Below are positions 16,146 to 24,263 of a stretch of DNA of 25,801 bases, one piece after another. The number at the start of each line of letters is the position of its first letter. Position 1 is the stretch's first letter. The notes under the pieces were generated by a model. The model saw only the letters and a list, made by a program, of their open reading frames with translations, was not told where the DNA came from and searched no databases. The stretch is from Bacillota bacterium (GTDB lineage Bacteria; Bacillota_I; Bacilli_A; RFN20; CAG-826): contig JAEWMX010000002.1 in NCBI GenBank assembly GCA_023393065.1, positions 1 through 25,801 of the forward strand, written 5' to 3'. Position numbers and translations under genes: made by a program.

Positions 16146-16179
16146 TTACTATCTCGTAATGCTTGTTATATAATAACAA
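16146..16179 (+). promoter_or_regulatory. Promoter of ychF with the -10 inside an inverted repeat
   Basis: TATAAT (16169-16174) has a weak -35 (TTACTA, 16146-16151) at 17 bases. The -10 lies in the centre of TTGTTA (16163-16168) and TAACAA (16174-16179), so a dimeric regulator bound there would block it. ychF begins 35 bases downstream of the box. Confidence 0.55.
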
Positions 16180-16208
16180 TGCCTGTTTATGATAGAAGGT
16201 AAAATATT

Positions 16209-17315
16209 ATGCCATTAAAAGCCGGTATCGTCGGTCTTCCCAATGTCGGTAAATCAACTCTCTTCAATGCGATCACGAATTCGCAAGTCGAAGCCGCAAA
16301 CTATCCCTTTGCGACGATTAAACCAAATACGGGGGTCGTCATCGTTCCCGACGAACGCCTTGATTTTTTGTCCGATCTTTTTAAACCGCTCAAAACAATT
16401 TATGCGACCTTTGAGTTTTACGATATCGCCGGCCTCGTCCGCGGCGCCTCCAAAGGAGAAGGGTTAGGCAATCAATTTCTCGCTCACATTCGCGAGTGCG
16501 ATGCCATCGTTCAAGTCGTGCGATGCTTTGAATCGAATGAAATCATCCATATTGAAAACACCGTCGACCCCCTTCGCGACATCGAAACGATTAATTTCGA
16601 ATTGGCGCTTGCCGATCTTGACACCATCGAAAAGCGAATTGCCAAAGTCGAAAACAAAGCGCGTTTAGCAAAGGATAAAGAATCGGTTTTCGAAATGGCT
16701 ATTCTATCTCTTGTCAAAGAAGGCTTAAATCGTGGTGTTTCCGCTCGCAATCTTCCGCTTACTAGCGAACAGCTTAGCTATGCTAACAAAAATTTGCATC
16801 TCTTAACCTTAAAACCGATGATCTATGTCGCTAATGTCGGCGAAGAAGATTATGCTGACTTAAATAGCGCCAAGCATTATCAAGAAGTCATTCGCATCGC
16901 TGATCAGGAAAAAGCCCAAGTCATACCTATTTCATGCGAAATTGAATATCAACTCTCATTACTCGCCAAAGAAGATCGGAAAGAATTTTTACAAGAGATG
17001 GGAGCCAGTGAATCCGGTCTCGACAAAGTCATTCGCGCCACATATCGCCTTCTTGATTTAGCGACCTTTTTCACCGTTGGAGCCGATGAATGCCGCGCTT
17101 GGACATTCAAAAATGGCATGAGCGCTTCGCAATGCGCCGGCATCATTCACACCGACTTTCAAAAAGGCTTCATCAAGGCAGAAGTATATAGTTATGAACA
17201 CATTCGCCTCTTTGCCAGCGAGCTAGCCGTCAAGGAAGCAGGAAAACTTCGCATCGAAGGTCGCGATTATCTCGTCAAAGACGGCGATATCATGTTTTTT
17301 AGATTTAATGTATAG
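16209..17315 (+). CDS. ychF: Ribosome-associated ATPase/GTPase YchF
   Basis: Obg-family P-loop protein (OLA1 in eukaryotes) that binds ribosomes and affects stress response. It has 368 residues, the normal length. G1 GLPNVGKS is at 9-16, the switch region has NYPFATIKPNTG, G3 is DIAGLVRGASKGEGLGNQFL, and the C-terminal TGS domain holds FFTVGADECRAWTF and HTDFQKGFIKAEV. The specificity loop reads YVANVGEED, typical of the ATP-preferring YchF group. AGAAGG before the ATG serves translation. ispF overlaps or abuts its end. Confidence 0.97.
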   Translation: MPLKAGIVGLPNVGKSTLFNAITNSQVEAANYPFATIKPNTGVVIVPDERLDFLSDLFKPLKTIYATFEFYDIAGLVRGASKGEGLGNQFLAHIRECDAIVQVVRCFESNEIIHIENTVDPLRDIETINFELALADLDTIEKRIAKVENKARLAKDKESVFEMAILSLVKEGLNRGVSARNLPLTSEQLSYANKNLHLLTLKPMIYVANVGEEDYADLNSAKHYQEVIRIADQEKAQVIPISCEIEYQLSLLAKEDRKEFLQEMGASESGLDKVIRATYRLLDLATFFTVGADECRAWTFKNGMSASQCAGIIHTDFQKGFIKAEVYSYEHIRLFASELAVKEAGKLRIEGRDYLVKDGDIMFFRFNV

Positions 17316-17325
17316 GAGATTGATT

Positions 17326-17802
17326 ATGTATCGGATTGGTTATGGTGAAGACATTCATCGTCTCGTGACGGGACGCAAATTGGTTCTAGGTGGAGTGCAC
17401 ATTCCTTATGAAAAAGGATTGCTTGGCCACAGCGACGCCGATATTGTTTGCCACGCTCTCATGGATGCCCTTTTAGGTGCCCTCGCCCTCGGAGATATCG
17501 GCACTCATTTCCCCAGTTCAGATGAGCGTTTCAAAGATGCTGACAGCCTGACTTTGCTTTCAAAAGTCAAAGACTTAATTGATGCTAACGGATATTCAAT
17601 TTGCAATATCGATATTTCGATTGCACTTGAAAAACCACGATTAGCCCCATATTTGTCGGCGATGATCATCAATCTCGCCAATGTCCTGCTAGTTAGAAAG
17701 GACACGATTTCAGTCAAGGCGATGACCAATGAGGGCTGCGATGCGGTGGGACGCGGCGAAGCGGCCCGGGCTATCTCAATTGTTTTGTTGCAAAGGATAT
17801 GA
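17326..17802 (+). CDS. ispF: 2-C-methyl-D-erythritol 2,4-cyclodiphosphate synthase
   Basis: MEP-pathway enzyme closing the cyclic diphosphate on the way to isopentenyl units, including the dimethylallyl group used by MiaA. From ATG 17326 it has 158 residues. Zinc ligands D9 and H11 are in GYGEDIHRL, and H43 is in HSDADIVCHALMDALLGAL. The DIGTHFPSSDERF loop and ALEKPRLAPY follow. AGGAG at 17314-17318 fits this ATG, so the in-frame ATG at 17308 inside ychF is less likely. No other MEP gene is in the window. In Firmicutes ispF is commonly followed by gltX; here a degenerate GluRS takes that place with an ATGA overlap. Confidence 0.95.
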   Translation: MYRIGYGEDIHRLVTGRKLVLGGVHIPYEKGLLGHSDADIVCHALMDALLGALALGDIGTHFPSSDERFKDADSLTLLSKVKDLIDANGYSICNIDISIALEKPRLAPYLSAMIINLANVLLVRKDTISVKAMTNEGCDAVGRGEAARAISIVLLQRI

Positions 17803-19124
17803 TTGTGCCGGTGCGAGTGATTTTTAGTTCGAGTGATGGCGCTCACCTTAATCTTAGCGACTTGAGAAGGTCGTTTATTGCCTACATGCTGGCAAAAAAG
17901 CATCACGGCTCTTATATCTTCCGACTCGATAATATTCAACAAAAAGGTGAAAAAAACTGTAATTTGAATTCATATGCTTATGAAGATCTCGTATGGCTTG
18001 GTTTAAATGCTGATGAATCGCCTCTTAATCCTAACCCCATTTTTTCACCATATGTTCAGTCTGAACGCTTAGATATTTATCAGCGTTACATCGATAAATT
18101 ATTAGCGATGCAGGTCGCCTTCAAAAAGATACCGCCAAGAGAAAAAGGCGCCCCTTTAACTGAAACTCGGCCCGCCATCTATTTTCGAATGGGTCCCCTC
18201 AGCGACAGCGCCATCACCGATTTGCGCCTTGGGAAAATTCCTCTAGAAAAAATGGATGCAAGAGATTGGGTAATCGTGAATAGTTCAGGGCAACCGACTG
18301 TTGAATTCGCGGCGATGGTCGATGACCATCTGATGAATATCACCCACATCGTCTCGGAATCGGACAATCTTTCTAATTTCGGCCATTGCATCGCGTTATA
18401 CCGCACATTGAATTGGCCAATCCCCGCCTTTCTTCATTTGCCAAATATCAAATGGGAAGGCGAAAGCGAAGAAAAGTTAGTATACAAGTTACGCGAAGAA
18501 GGGTATGTGCCCGAGGCCATATTGCAATATTTGTACCATCTTGATTTTGGCGAAAAAAGCACGAATATAGTTTGTGATCTCGATGATTTGATCAAGGAAT
18601 TTGACATAGTAAAAATGAAGGTCGGGCATCAGCGTTTTGATATCAGAACTTTGCGCAAAATAAATTCCGCACACATCAAGCGAATGACGAACTTGTCTTA
18701 CGCAGCTTTTATACGACCATTTGTAAAAACCCTCGCTAGTGATTTGCATAGTGATGACTATCTTTTTAAATTAGCTAATATTTATAAAACTCAAATTAGT
18801 TATGGTCGCGAAATACTTGATTATCTTAGACCGTTCCTTCTCAAGAATCCTGATTTCACTCCTCGCGAGCAGCAACTAATCAATAATGCGCAATTCGCCA
18901 TTTCTTCTTTTAAAGAAGCACTGTCAGAATTCGATTTGGATGTTGCTAATTTTTCTGAGTTAATTGCGTCTGTTCAAAAAAAGACAGGTATCGCTGGCGC
19001 TAGTTTTTATCAGCCGCTCCGCCTAGTAATTACTCGCATGGATAGAGGACCTGAGCTTGAAGAAATTATTAAATTTCTCGGAAAAGAAGAAACCTTGAGT
19101 CGTCTCAACCAATATAATGATTGA
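17799..19124 (+). CDS. Glutamyl-tRNA synthetase-like protein lacking catalytic motifs
   Basis: The 441 residues follow GluRS from end to end, but the active site is gone. In GluRS the start reads RFAPSPTG-x-L-HIGG; here it is IFSSSDGAHLNLSD (residues 8-21), so HIGG becomes NLSD and the glutamate-binding Arg becomes Ile. LRIEDTD has become FRLDNIQQ (41-48). PTYNF reads PTVEF, RGEDHLSNT reads SESDNLSNF, and KLSKR aligns with KWEGE (218-222). The neighbouring frame is still recognisable: VDDHLMNITHIV and YKLREEGYVPEAILQYL. The frame is intact and the gene overlaps ispF. ATG 17799 (ATGA overlap) or GTG 17805, better spaced from AAAGGA, is the start. It cannot be the cell's GluRS by known chemistry. 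A tRNA-binding or regulatory role is a guess. Confidence 0.85.
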   Translation: MIVPVRVIFSSSDGAHLNLSDLRRSFIAYMLAKKHHGSYIFRLDNIQQKGEKNCNLNSYAYEDLVWLGLNADESPLNPNPIFSPYVQSERLDIYQRYIDKLLAMQVAFKKIPPREKGAPLTETRPAIYFRMGPLSDSAITDLRLGKIPLEKMDARDWVIVNSSGQPTVEFAAMVDDHLMNITHIVSESDNLSNFGHCIALYRTLNWPIPAFLHLPNIKWEGESEEKLVYKLREEGYVPEAILQYLYHLDFGEKSTNIVCDLDDLIKEFDIVKMKVGHQRFDIRTLRKINSAHIKRMTNLSYAAFIRPFVKTLASDLHSDDYLFKLANIYKTQISYGREILDYLRPFLLKNPDFTPREQQLINNAQFAISSFKEALSEFDLDVANFSELIASVQKKTGIAGASFYQPLRLVITRMDRGPELEEIIKFLGKEETLSRLNQYND

Positions 19125-19148
19125 ATTATACTAATGTATAAGTATAAT
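19121..19148 (+). promoter_or_regulatory. Promoter of argS
   Basis: TTGAAT (19121-19126), which contains the stop codon of the preceding gene, and TATAAT (19143-19148) are 16 bases apart. The predicted start near 19155 leaves about 13 bases before the ATG at 19168. Confidence 0.7.
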
Positions 19149-19167
19149 ATAACTTTGACAAAAACAT

Positions 19168-20790
19168 ATGAACATCGAAACCTTTCTTAAGAATAAAATC
19201 ATACTTGCCATCAATCAACTTGGTTTGAATATTCAAGATAACGATATCGTTTTAGAACATCCAAAAGATGAAACCAGAGGCGATTACGCGACGAACGCAG
19301 CTTTACAGCATGCCAAAAAAGTAGCGATGAACCCGCGGAACTTTGCGGCGAAAATTGTTGAGAATATCGATCAGAAAGGTTTGGCAAAAATTGAGATAGC
19401 CGGTCCCGGTTTCTTAAATTTCTTCATCGCCCCTGAGACCCTTCAAGCTATTGTAGGCGATATTGTTGCTTTAGATAAAGACTATGGCCGAGGCGCGGCG
19501 AAAAATCAAAAAATCAATGTCGAATTTGTCAGCGCGAACCCGACTGGCGATTTGCATCTCGGACACGCACGATGCGCAGCGATTGGCGATTCGATTTGCC
19601 GTCTCTATGAATTTGCCGGCTATGACATAACCAGAGAATTTTATGTCAATGATGCCGGAGCCCAAGTCGGTAAGATGGGAGCGTCATTACGCGCCCGCTA
19701 TTTAAACGAATTTGGATTCGACGCCAAGGTGCCAGAAGACGGCTATCATGGTCTCGATCTAGTCGATATAGCCAAACAAGTAAAAGAACTATATGCGGAC
19801 AAGCTCATCGGCGATACTGAAGAAAATATGCAGATTTTTATTCGCGAAGGTATTCGTCTCGAACTAGAAAAAATCAAAAGAGATCTGGCGGATTTCCGCG
19901 TGTCTTTTGATATTTATAGTTTCGAAACCGATGTCAGAAAAAATGGCAAGGTCGAACAAACTTTGCAGGATTACCGCGAATTTACCTATATCGACAACGG
20001 TGCGACCTATCTTCGGACCACAGCTTTTCTTGATGACAAAGATCGCCCGGTCGTCAAAAGTGACGGAACTTATACTTACTTGATGCCAGATATCACTTAC
20101 CATCTCGAAAAATTATCTCGTGGTTATGATTTATTGGTCGACGTTCTCGGCGCTGATCATCACGGATATACTAATCGCATGCGCAGCGCGCTCATGATGA
20201 AAGGCTATCCTGCTGAAATTATTGATTTCGAACTTGTTCAAGTCGTTCGCCTAATGAAAGGTGATGTCGAAGTTAAAATGTCAAAAAGAGGTGGCACGAC
20301 CGTCACCCTTCGTGAGTTATCTGAAGAAGTCGGCGTCGATGCGACGCGTTATTTCTTTGTCGCACGAGCAGCGACTAGCCATCTCGACTTCGATTATAAT
20401 CTCGCATTAGAGCGCAGCGCGTCAAATCCGGTGTTCTATGCGCAATACGCTCATGCCCGCTTGTGCAAATTACTAGAAACCGGAACAGATATCGGTCTTG
20501 ACATCTCGGCGTCAAATCTTCGCGAGCCGTCTGAGGTTAACTTATTAAAGCACCTTCAAGAGTTACCAAACACGATTGAAAACTGTGCTAAAACTCGCGA
20601 ACCTTATAAGGTTGCATCGTACATTCAGAAGCTGGCGGGACTCACCCACACTTTCTACACTGAATGTCGTGTGATAGATCGTGATAATATCCAATTGTCA
20701 CAATCGCGTTTAGCCCTTTGCAAGGCTAGTCAAATAGTTATGAGAAATGCTCTTAACGTCCTCGGAATCAACGCCCCCGAACAAATGTAA
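19168..20790 (+). CDS. argS: Arginyl-tRNA synthetase
   Basis: Class I synthetase charging tRNA-Arg in the cytoplasm. The 540 residues show the N-terminal Add-1-like part, the HIGH motif as HLGHAR (130-135) inside SANPTGDLHLGHAR, NDAGAQVGKMG, and a KMSKR variant as VKMSKRGGT. The C-terminal anticodon-binding DALR domain ends in ALNVLGINAPEQM. Unlike the preceding GluRS-like gene, all catalytic motifs are intact, a useful contrast. The short leader has no clear ribosome site. It has its own promoter and is followed 12 bases later by rpoE. Confidence 0.97.
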   Translation: MNIETFLKNKIILAINQLGLNIQDNDIVLEHPKDETRGDYATNAALQHAKKVAMNPRNFAAKIVENIDQKGLAKIEIAGPGFLNFFIAPETLQAIVGDIVALDKDYGRGAAKNQKINVEFVSANPTGDLHLGHARCAAIGDSICRLYEFAGYDITREFYVNDAGAQVGKMGASLRARYLNEFGFDAKVPEDGYHGLDLVDIAKQVKELYADKLIGDTEENMQIFIREGIRLELEKIKRDLADFRVSFDIYSFETDVRKNGKVEQTLQDYREFTYIDNGATYLRTTAFLDDKDRPVVKSDGTYTYLMPDITYHLEKLSRGYDLLVDVLGADHHGYTNRMRSALMMKGYPAEIIDFELVQVVRLMKGDVEVKMSKRGGTTVTLRELSEEVGVDATRYFFVARAATSHLDFDYNLALERSASNPVFYAQYAHARLCKLLETGTDIGLDISASNLREPSEVNLLKHLQELPNTIENCAKTREPYKVASYIQKLAGLTHTFYTECRVIDRDNIQLSQSRLALCKASQIVMRNALNVLGINAPEQM

Positions 20791-20802
20791 AAGGAGAATT
20801 AC

Positions 20803-21204
20803 ATGTCCGAAAAATCGATGCTCGACCTCGCCTATGAGGTCATATGCGAAACCAAGCAATTGCCGATTAGCTTTCATGAGTTGTGGGAAGCGGTTTGCAT
20901 CAAAGCCGCATTAACCAAAGAGGAAATGCGCAATCAAATCAGCCGTTTTTATACAAATATCTCTCTCGATGGTCGCTTCGTTGCCTTGACAGATAACTTT
21001 TGGGATCTTCGCGAACACCACACTTTTGACAAAGTTCATATTGATATGAATGATGTCTATTCGGACGTTGAAGAAACCGAAGAAATCGATGAGGAAGAAA
21101 TCGAATATCTCAAGATTGAAAAAGATGAAGATAAAGAAGAACTCGAAGAAGAAGCGGAAGAAACCGAAGACGAAGAAAAAGTAAAAATCGAAGATTTATA
21201 TTAA
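20803..21204 (+). CDS. rpoE: RNA polymerase delta subunit
   Basis: Gram-positive RNA polymerase accessory subunit that raises specificity and promotes recycling. The 133 residues divide into an N-terminal HARE-HTH fold (about 1-85, with ISFHELWEAV, ISRFYTNISLDGRFV and FWDLREHH) and an acidic tail from about 88 to the end, rich in Glu and Asp. Both match Bacillus delta, though it is shorter than the Bacillus protein. AAGGAG precedes the ATG at a good distance. In Bacillus the rpoE region leads via pyrG to fba; here fba follows directly. Confidence 0.93.
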   Translation: MSEKSMLDLAYEVICETKQLPISFHELWEAVCIKAALTKEEMRNQISRFYTNISLDGRFVALTDNFWDLREHHTFDKVHIDMNDVYSDVEETEEIDEEEIEYLKIEKDEDKEELEEEAEETEDEEKVKIEDLY

Positions 21205-21228
21205 TATAACAATAAGGAGAAAAATAAA

Positions 21229-22089
21229 ATGGCACTAGTTAGCATGAAAGAAATGCTCTTAAAAGCATTAAAAGAGAAGTACGCTGTCGGTCAGTTTAAC
21301 ATCAACAATTTGGAGTGGACCGCGGCTGTCCTTGAAGAAGCGCAAGAACTTAAAGCACCCGTCATTCTCGGCGTTAGCGAAGGCGCCGCCAAGTACATGG
21401 GTGGTTTCAATACGATTGTGGGAATGGTCAAAGGATATCTTAAAGACCGAAACATCACTGTTCCCGTCGCTGTTCACCTCGACCACGGCAGCTCATATGA
21501 AATGTGTGTGAAGGCGATTGATGCCGGCTTTACTTCCGTGATGATTGATGCTTCTCATCATCCGCTTGAAGAAAACATCGCCATGACCAAAAAGGTCGTG
21601 GAATATGCTCACGAACGCGGCGTATCGGTTGAAGCCGAGTTAGGCCGTGTCGGCGGTCAAGAAGATGATGTTGTCGCTGAGACGATGTACGCCCACCCTC
21701 TCGAGTGCGTGAGAATGGTAAAGGAATCTGGCATCGATTGCTTGGCTCCGGCTCTTGGATCAGTTCATGGGCCGTATAAAGGCGAGCCCAAATTAGGCTT
21801 CAAAGAAATGGCCGAGATTCGCGATTTGCTCGTCACTACACCATTAGTCTTACACGGTGGATCTGGCATTCCCGATTTTCAAATAAAAATGGCAATCGAA
21901 CGCGGTACCAGCAAGATTAATGTCAATACCGAGTGCCAACAAGAATGGACCAAAATCACCCGTGAAGTTATCGCTGCTGATAGCAAAGTTTATGACCCGC
22001 GGAAAATCATCGGTCCCGGCATGAAAGGAATTCGCAAAGTCGTTCGTGCCAAGTGTGAAGTTTTTGGTTGTATCGGCAAAGCCGAGTAA
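21229..22089 (+). CDS. fba: Class II fructose-1,6-bisphosphate aldolase
   Basis: Zinc-dependent glycolytic enzyme splitting fructose-1,6-bisphosphate to dihydroxyacetone phosphate and glyceraldehyde-3-phosphate. In 286 residues, D85 and H86 in HLDHGSS form the catalytic and zinc site, with H180 in GSVHGPY and H209 in LHGGSGIP as further zinc ligands. MIDASHHPLEENI and the phosphate-binding INVNTE segment are intact. The AAGGAG ribosome site is strong. A hairpin terminator follows 7 bases after the stop. Confidence 0.97.
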   Translation: MALVSMKEMLLKALKEKYAVGQFNINNLEWTAAVLEEAQELKAPVILGVSEGAAKYMGGFNTIVGMVKGYLKDRNITVPVAVHLDHGSSYEMCVKAIDAGFTSVMIDASHHPLEENIAMTKKVVEYAHERGVSVEAELGRVGGQEDDVVAETMYAHPLECVRMVKESGIDCLAPALGSVHGPYKGEPKLGFKEMAEIRDLLVTTPLVLHGGSGIPDFQIKMAIERGTSKINVNTECQQEWTKITREVIAADSKVYDPRKIIGPGMKGIRKVVRAKCEVFGCIGKAE

Positions 22090-22096
22090 TGTGCTT

Positions 22097-22121
22097 AAAA
22101 AGCCTCGCAAGGGGCTTTTTT
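22097..22121 (+). terminator. Intrinsic terminator after fba
   Basis: AAAAAGCCTC (22097-22106), a GCAA tetraloop (22107-22110) and GGGGCTTTTT (22111-22120), with one G-T pair and a run of T at the end. The next gene's ribosome site starts 7 bases beyond, leaving no room for a promoter between them. Confidence 0.85.
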
Positions 22122-22138
22122 GATAAAAGGAGGCTATG

Positions 22139-23107
22139 ATGAACAAACCGACCGCAGCCGTTTTTTCACTAATAGAAAAATACGATTCGATTGTCATTTT
22201 TGGACACTCCCTTCCTGATGGCGACTGCTATGGAAGCCAAATCGCTTTGCGAGAAGTTCTTCAACAGGCTTATCCTCACAAAAGCATTTATGCCGTCGGA
22301 AGCGGACTCGCCATTCTATTTGAACGCCTTGGTAAAATGGATCTCATCACCGAAGACATAATTAGGAAGTCTTTGGCGATTCTTGTAGATGTGTCCGATT
22401 TTCCCTTGGTTGAAGACCAGCGCATCACCCTTGCTCAAGCCTATGTAAAGATTGATCATCATCACGAAAGCAATCCTTTTCCCTATGACAAAATATTAGA
22501 TCACGGAGTCATAGCCACAGCTGAACTCATCGCCCGCCTAGCGTTCGAAAAAGGCATATCTCTCAGCAAAAAAGCTGCAGAAGCCATCTTTTTGGGCATT
22601 ATCACCGATTCCGGTCGCTTTCTTTATCCTCCGACTAGAAAGGAAACCTTTGATATCGTCAGCCACCTTTATGATTTTGGGCTTGAAACTAAACCGATTT
22701 ATGATGTCATATACCAGACGCAAGAAAACCAGCTCAAATACAAAGGCTTTTTGCTTTCAAATTACCAAAAAACGGAAAATAAAGTCGTCTATTGTTATGT
22801 AAAAACAAAAGACTATTTGTCTCACGGACTAGAGTTTGCATATGCTTCGAGTCAGGTCAATGTCTTAGCAAATATTCAAGGCTATCCAATTTTTGCTCTA
22901 TTCACGGAAAATGAGACCGGGGGCCTGCGCGTCGAACTTCGAAGTAATGGCATTCCGATACGGGAAATTGCCGTGAAATACGGCGGTGGCGGACACGCCA
23001 ATGCCGCTGGCGTAAGAATGGAAAAAGGTGGTCATCAAGAAGCGATGGCTATCGTCGCCGACCTCGATAAGTTAGCAAAGGAGAACAAGAACCATGTGGG
23101 AGAATGA
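22139..23107 (+). CDS. nrnA: DHH-family oligoribonuclease / pAp phosphatase
   Basis: Nano-RNase A degrades 2-5 base RNA oligomers and, in Bacillus and Mycoplasma relatives, also removes the 3' phosphate of pAp. The 322-residue protein has the DHH motifs in order: HSLPDGDCYGS (H23, D27, D29), VDVSD (D84) and DHHHES (106-111). A DHHA1 domain carries GGGGHANAAG near 285-294. AGGAGG at 22128-22133 is 5 bases from ATG 22139 and only 2 from ATG 22136, so 22139 is chosen. It is coupled by a 14-base overlap to the phosphatase gene. Confidence 0.93.
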   Translation: MNKPTAAVFSLIEKYDSIVIFGHSLPDGDCYGSQIALREVLQQAYPHKSIYAVGSGLAILFERLGKMDLITEDIIRKSLAILVDVSDFPLVEDQRITLAQAYVKIDHHHESNPFPYDKILDHGVIATAELIARLAFEKGISLSKKAAEAIFLGIITDSGRFLYPPTRKETFDIVSHLYDFGLETKPIYDVIYQTQENQLKYKGFLLSNYQKTENKVVYCYVKTKDYLSHGLEFAYASSQVNVLANIQGYPIFALFTENETGGLRVELRSNGIPIREIAVKYGGGGHANAAGVRMEKGGHQEAMAIVADLDKLAKENKNHVGE

Positions 23108-23870
23108 ACTTCGCGTTGCGATTCGCGCCGTGCTCCAAGCTCGTGAGAAAATAATGGAGATATATAAAAAGCCTTTTGCTGTTGAAATCAAAGAAGATGA
23201 TTCGCCGGTCACGATGGCAGATAAGACTGCTGACGAATTAATTCGTCATGTTATATCCCAAGCCTATCCAAACCACGCCTTCTTAACCGAGGAATCAAGT
23301 GATGACAAAACACGTCTCCAAAATGATTATGTGTGGATTGTCGATCCGGTGGATGGCACCAAAGACTTCGTCGACAAAAACGATGAGTTTACGACCAATG
23401 TCGCTCTAGCTTTTAGACACGAAGTCGTCGTCGGTGTCGTTCTTGTTCCAGCGACCGGAGAACTCTATTATGCGACGAGAGGGAACGGCAGTTTTTATCA
23501 AAGAGGAAATCGCATCAAGAAAATACATGTGAACAGCAAGACAAAAGGATTAACAGTTCTTACTTCGCGCTTTCACGTTAACGACAAAGAACTCGCCACA
23601 ATCGAAAAACATCGCGACAAAATTAGATATCGCAAAACTTATGGTAGCGCTATTAAACCATGCCGTATCGCTCGTGGAGTCGCTGAGATTACTTATCGCT
23701 TGTCCGGGGGCACTAAAGAATGGGACACGGCCGCTAGCCAAATTATCGTCGAGGAAGCCGGTGGTGTTTTTGTCAAACCAAATGGCGAGCGAATTCTTTA
23801 CAATCGCGAAGATGTATATAACCGCGAGGGCTATGTCGTCGCCAATCGCATCGAAAATCTGTTATTATAA
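23094..23870 (+). CDS. cysQ: Inositol-monophosphatase-family phosphatase, CysQ-like (3'(2'),5'-bisphosphate nucleotidase)
   Basis: Metal-dependent phosphatase family that includes inositol monophosphatase and pAp nucleotidase. The 258 residues hold the two family motifs: E67 in TEESS with DPVDGTKDF at 84-92, and EWDTAASQIIVEEAGG further on. KEDDSPVTMADKTAD in the N-terminal region, and KDF after the first motif, favour CysQ over plain IMPase. The overlap with nrnA by 14 bases, and the shared pAp substrate of both families, support a nucleotide function. An inositol or sugar phosphate substrate remains possible. AAAGGAG at 23078-23084 serves the ATG. Confidence 0.85.
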   Translation: MWENELRVAIRAVLQAREKIMEIYKKPFAVEIKEDDSPVTMADKTADELIRHVISQAYPNHAFLTEESSDDKTRLQNDYVWIVDPVDGTKDFVDKNDEFTTNVALAFRHEVVVGVVLVPATGELYYATRGNGSFYQRGNRIKKIHVNSKTKGLTVLTSRFHVNDKELATIEKHRDKIRYRKTYGSAIKPCRIARGVAEITYRLSGGTKEWDTAASQIIVEEAGGVFVKPNGERILYNREDVYNREGYVVANRIENLLL

Positions 23871-23900
23871 AAAACGGCGCAAATTCCTATTGGAAAATGA

Positions 23901-23926
23901 AAAAGCTCGCAAATCAGCGAGCTTTT
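23901..23926. terminator. Bidirectional terminator between cysQ and nfu
   Basis: AAAAGCTCGC (23901-23910) and GCGAGCTTTT (23917-23926) pair perfectly over 10 bases with an AAATCA loop. T-runs lie at the end in both directions, matching the convergent genes. Confidence 0.9.
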
Positions 23927-23939
23927 ATCAAAATAAAAT

Positions 23940-24212
23940 CTATTTGTTTAAGGTATCTAAACGCGCTGAGTCCGGCATTTCAAACGCTTGTTTGACAGCG
24001 ATAATACCCGGTACTTCTTCCATGAGGATAATCTCGATGCCATCCGAGATGGTGTTGTCGATAAAGGCGCAGTCAGCGCATGCTCCCGCCATTTCGATAT
24101 AGATGATACCATCTTCAAAACCGACGAATTTTACATCGCCGCCATCCCGCTGGATGAAGGGTCGGATTTTGTTGAGAGTTGCCTCAATTTGATTTCTTAG
24201 TTCTTTGTCCAT
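23940..24212 (-). CDS. nfu: NifU C-terminal domain protein (Nfu-type Fe-S scaffold)
   Basis: Carries or transfers iron-sulfur clusters to target enzymes; MiaB in this window is a possible client. The 90 residues are the Nfu domain alone: IRPFIQRDGGDVKFVGF followed by the cluster pair C45 and C48 in GACADCAFIDNT, then IEIILMEEVPGI. Length is normal for the stand-alone form. The leader is only about 12 bases with no clear ribosome site. It is divergent from the winged-helix gene, and its 3' end meets cysQ across a shared terminator. Confidence 0.93.
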   Translation of the reverse strand: MDKELRNQIEATLNKIRPFIQRDGGDVKFVGFEDGIIYIEMAGACADCAFIDNTISDGIEIILMEEVPGIIAVKQAFEMPDSARLDTLNK

Positions 24213-24230
24213 AAAATCTTAACGTTCGTT

Positions 24231-24259
24231 ATTATAGAAACATTAAGTCATGTTTTCAA
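24231..24259 (-). promoter_or_regulatory. Promoter of nfu
   Basis: Read on the minus strand, TTGAAA (24259-24254) and TATAAT (24236-24231) are 17 bases apart, a near-consensus promoter. Transcription should begin about base 24224, 12 bases before the ATG. Confidence 0.8.
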
Positions 24260-24263
24260 GTTA

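Noticed and set aside
17308..17325. Upstream ATG for ispF inside ychF
   Set aside because: AGGAG at 17314-17318 fits ATG 17326, and the conserved protein begins MYRIGYGED.
17799..19124. Ordinary glutamyl-tRNA synthetase
   Set aside because: Overall similarity invites this label, but HIGH, KMSKR and substrate-binding residues are all replaced.
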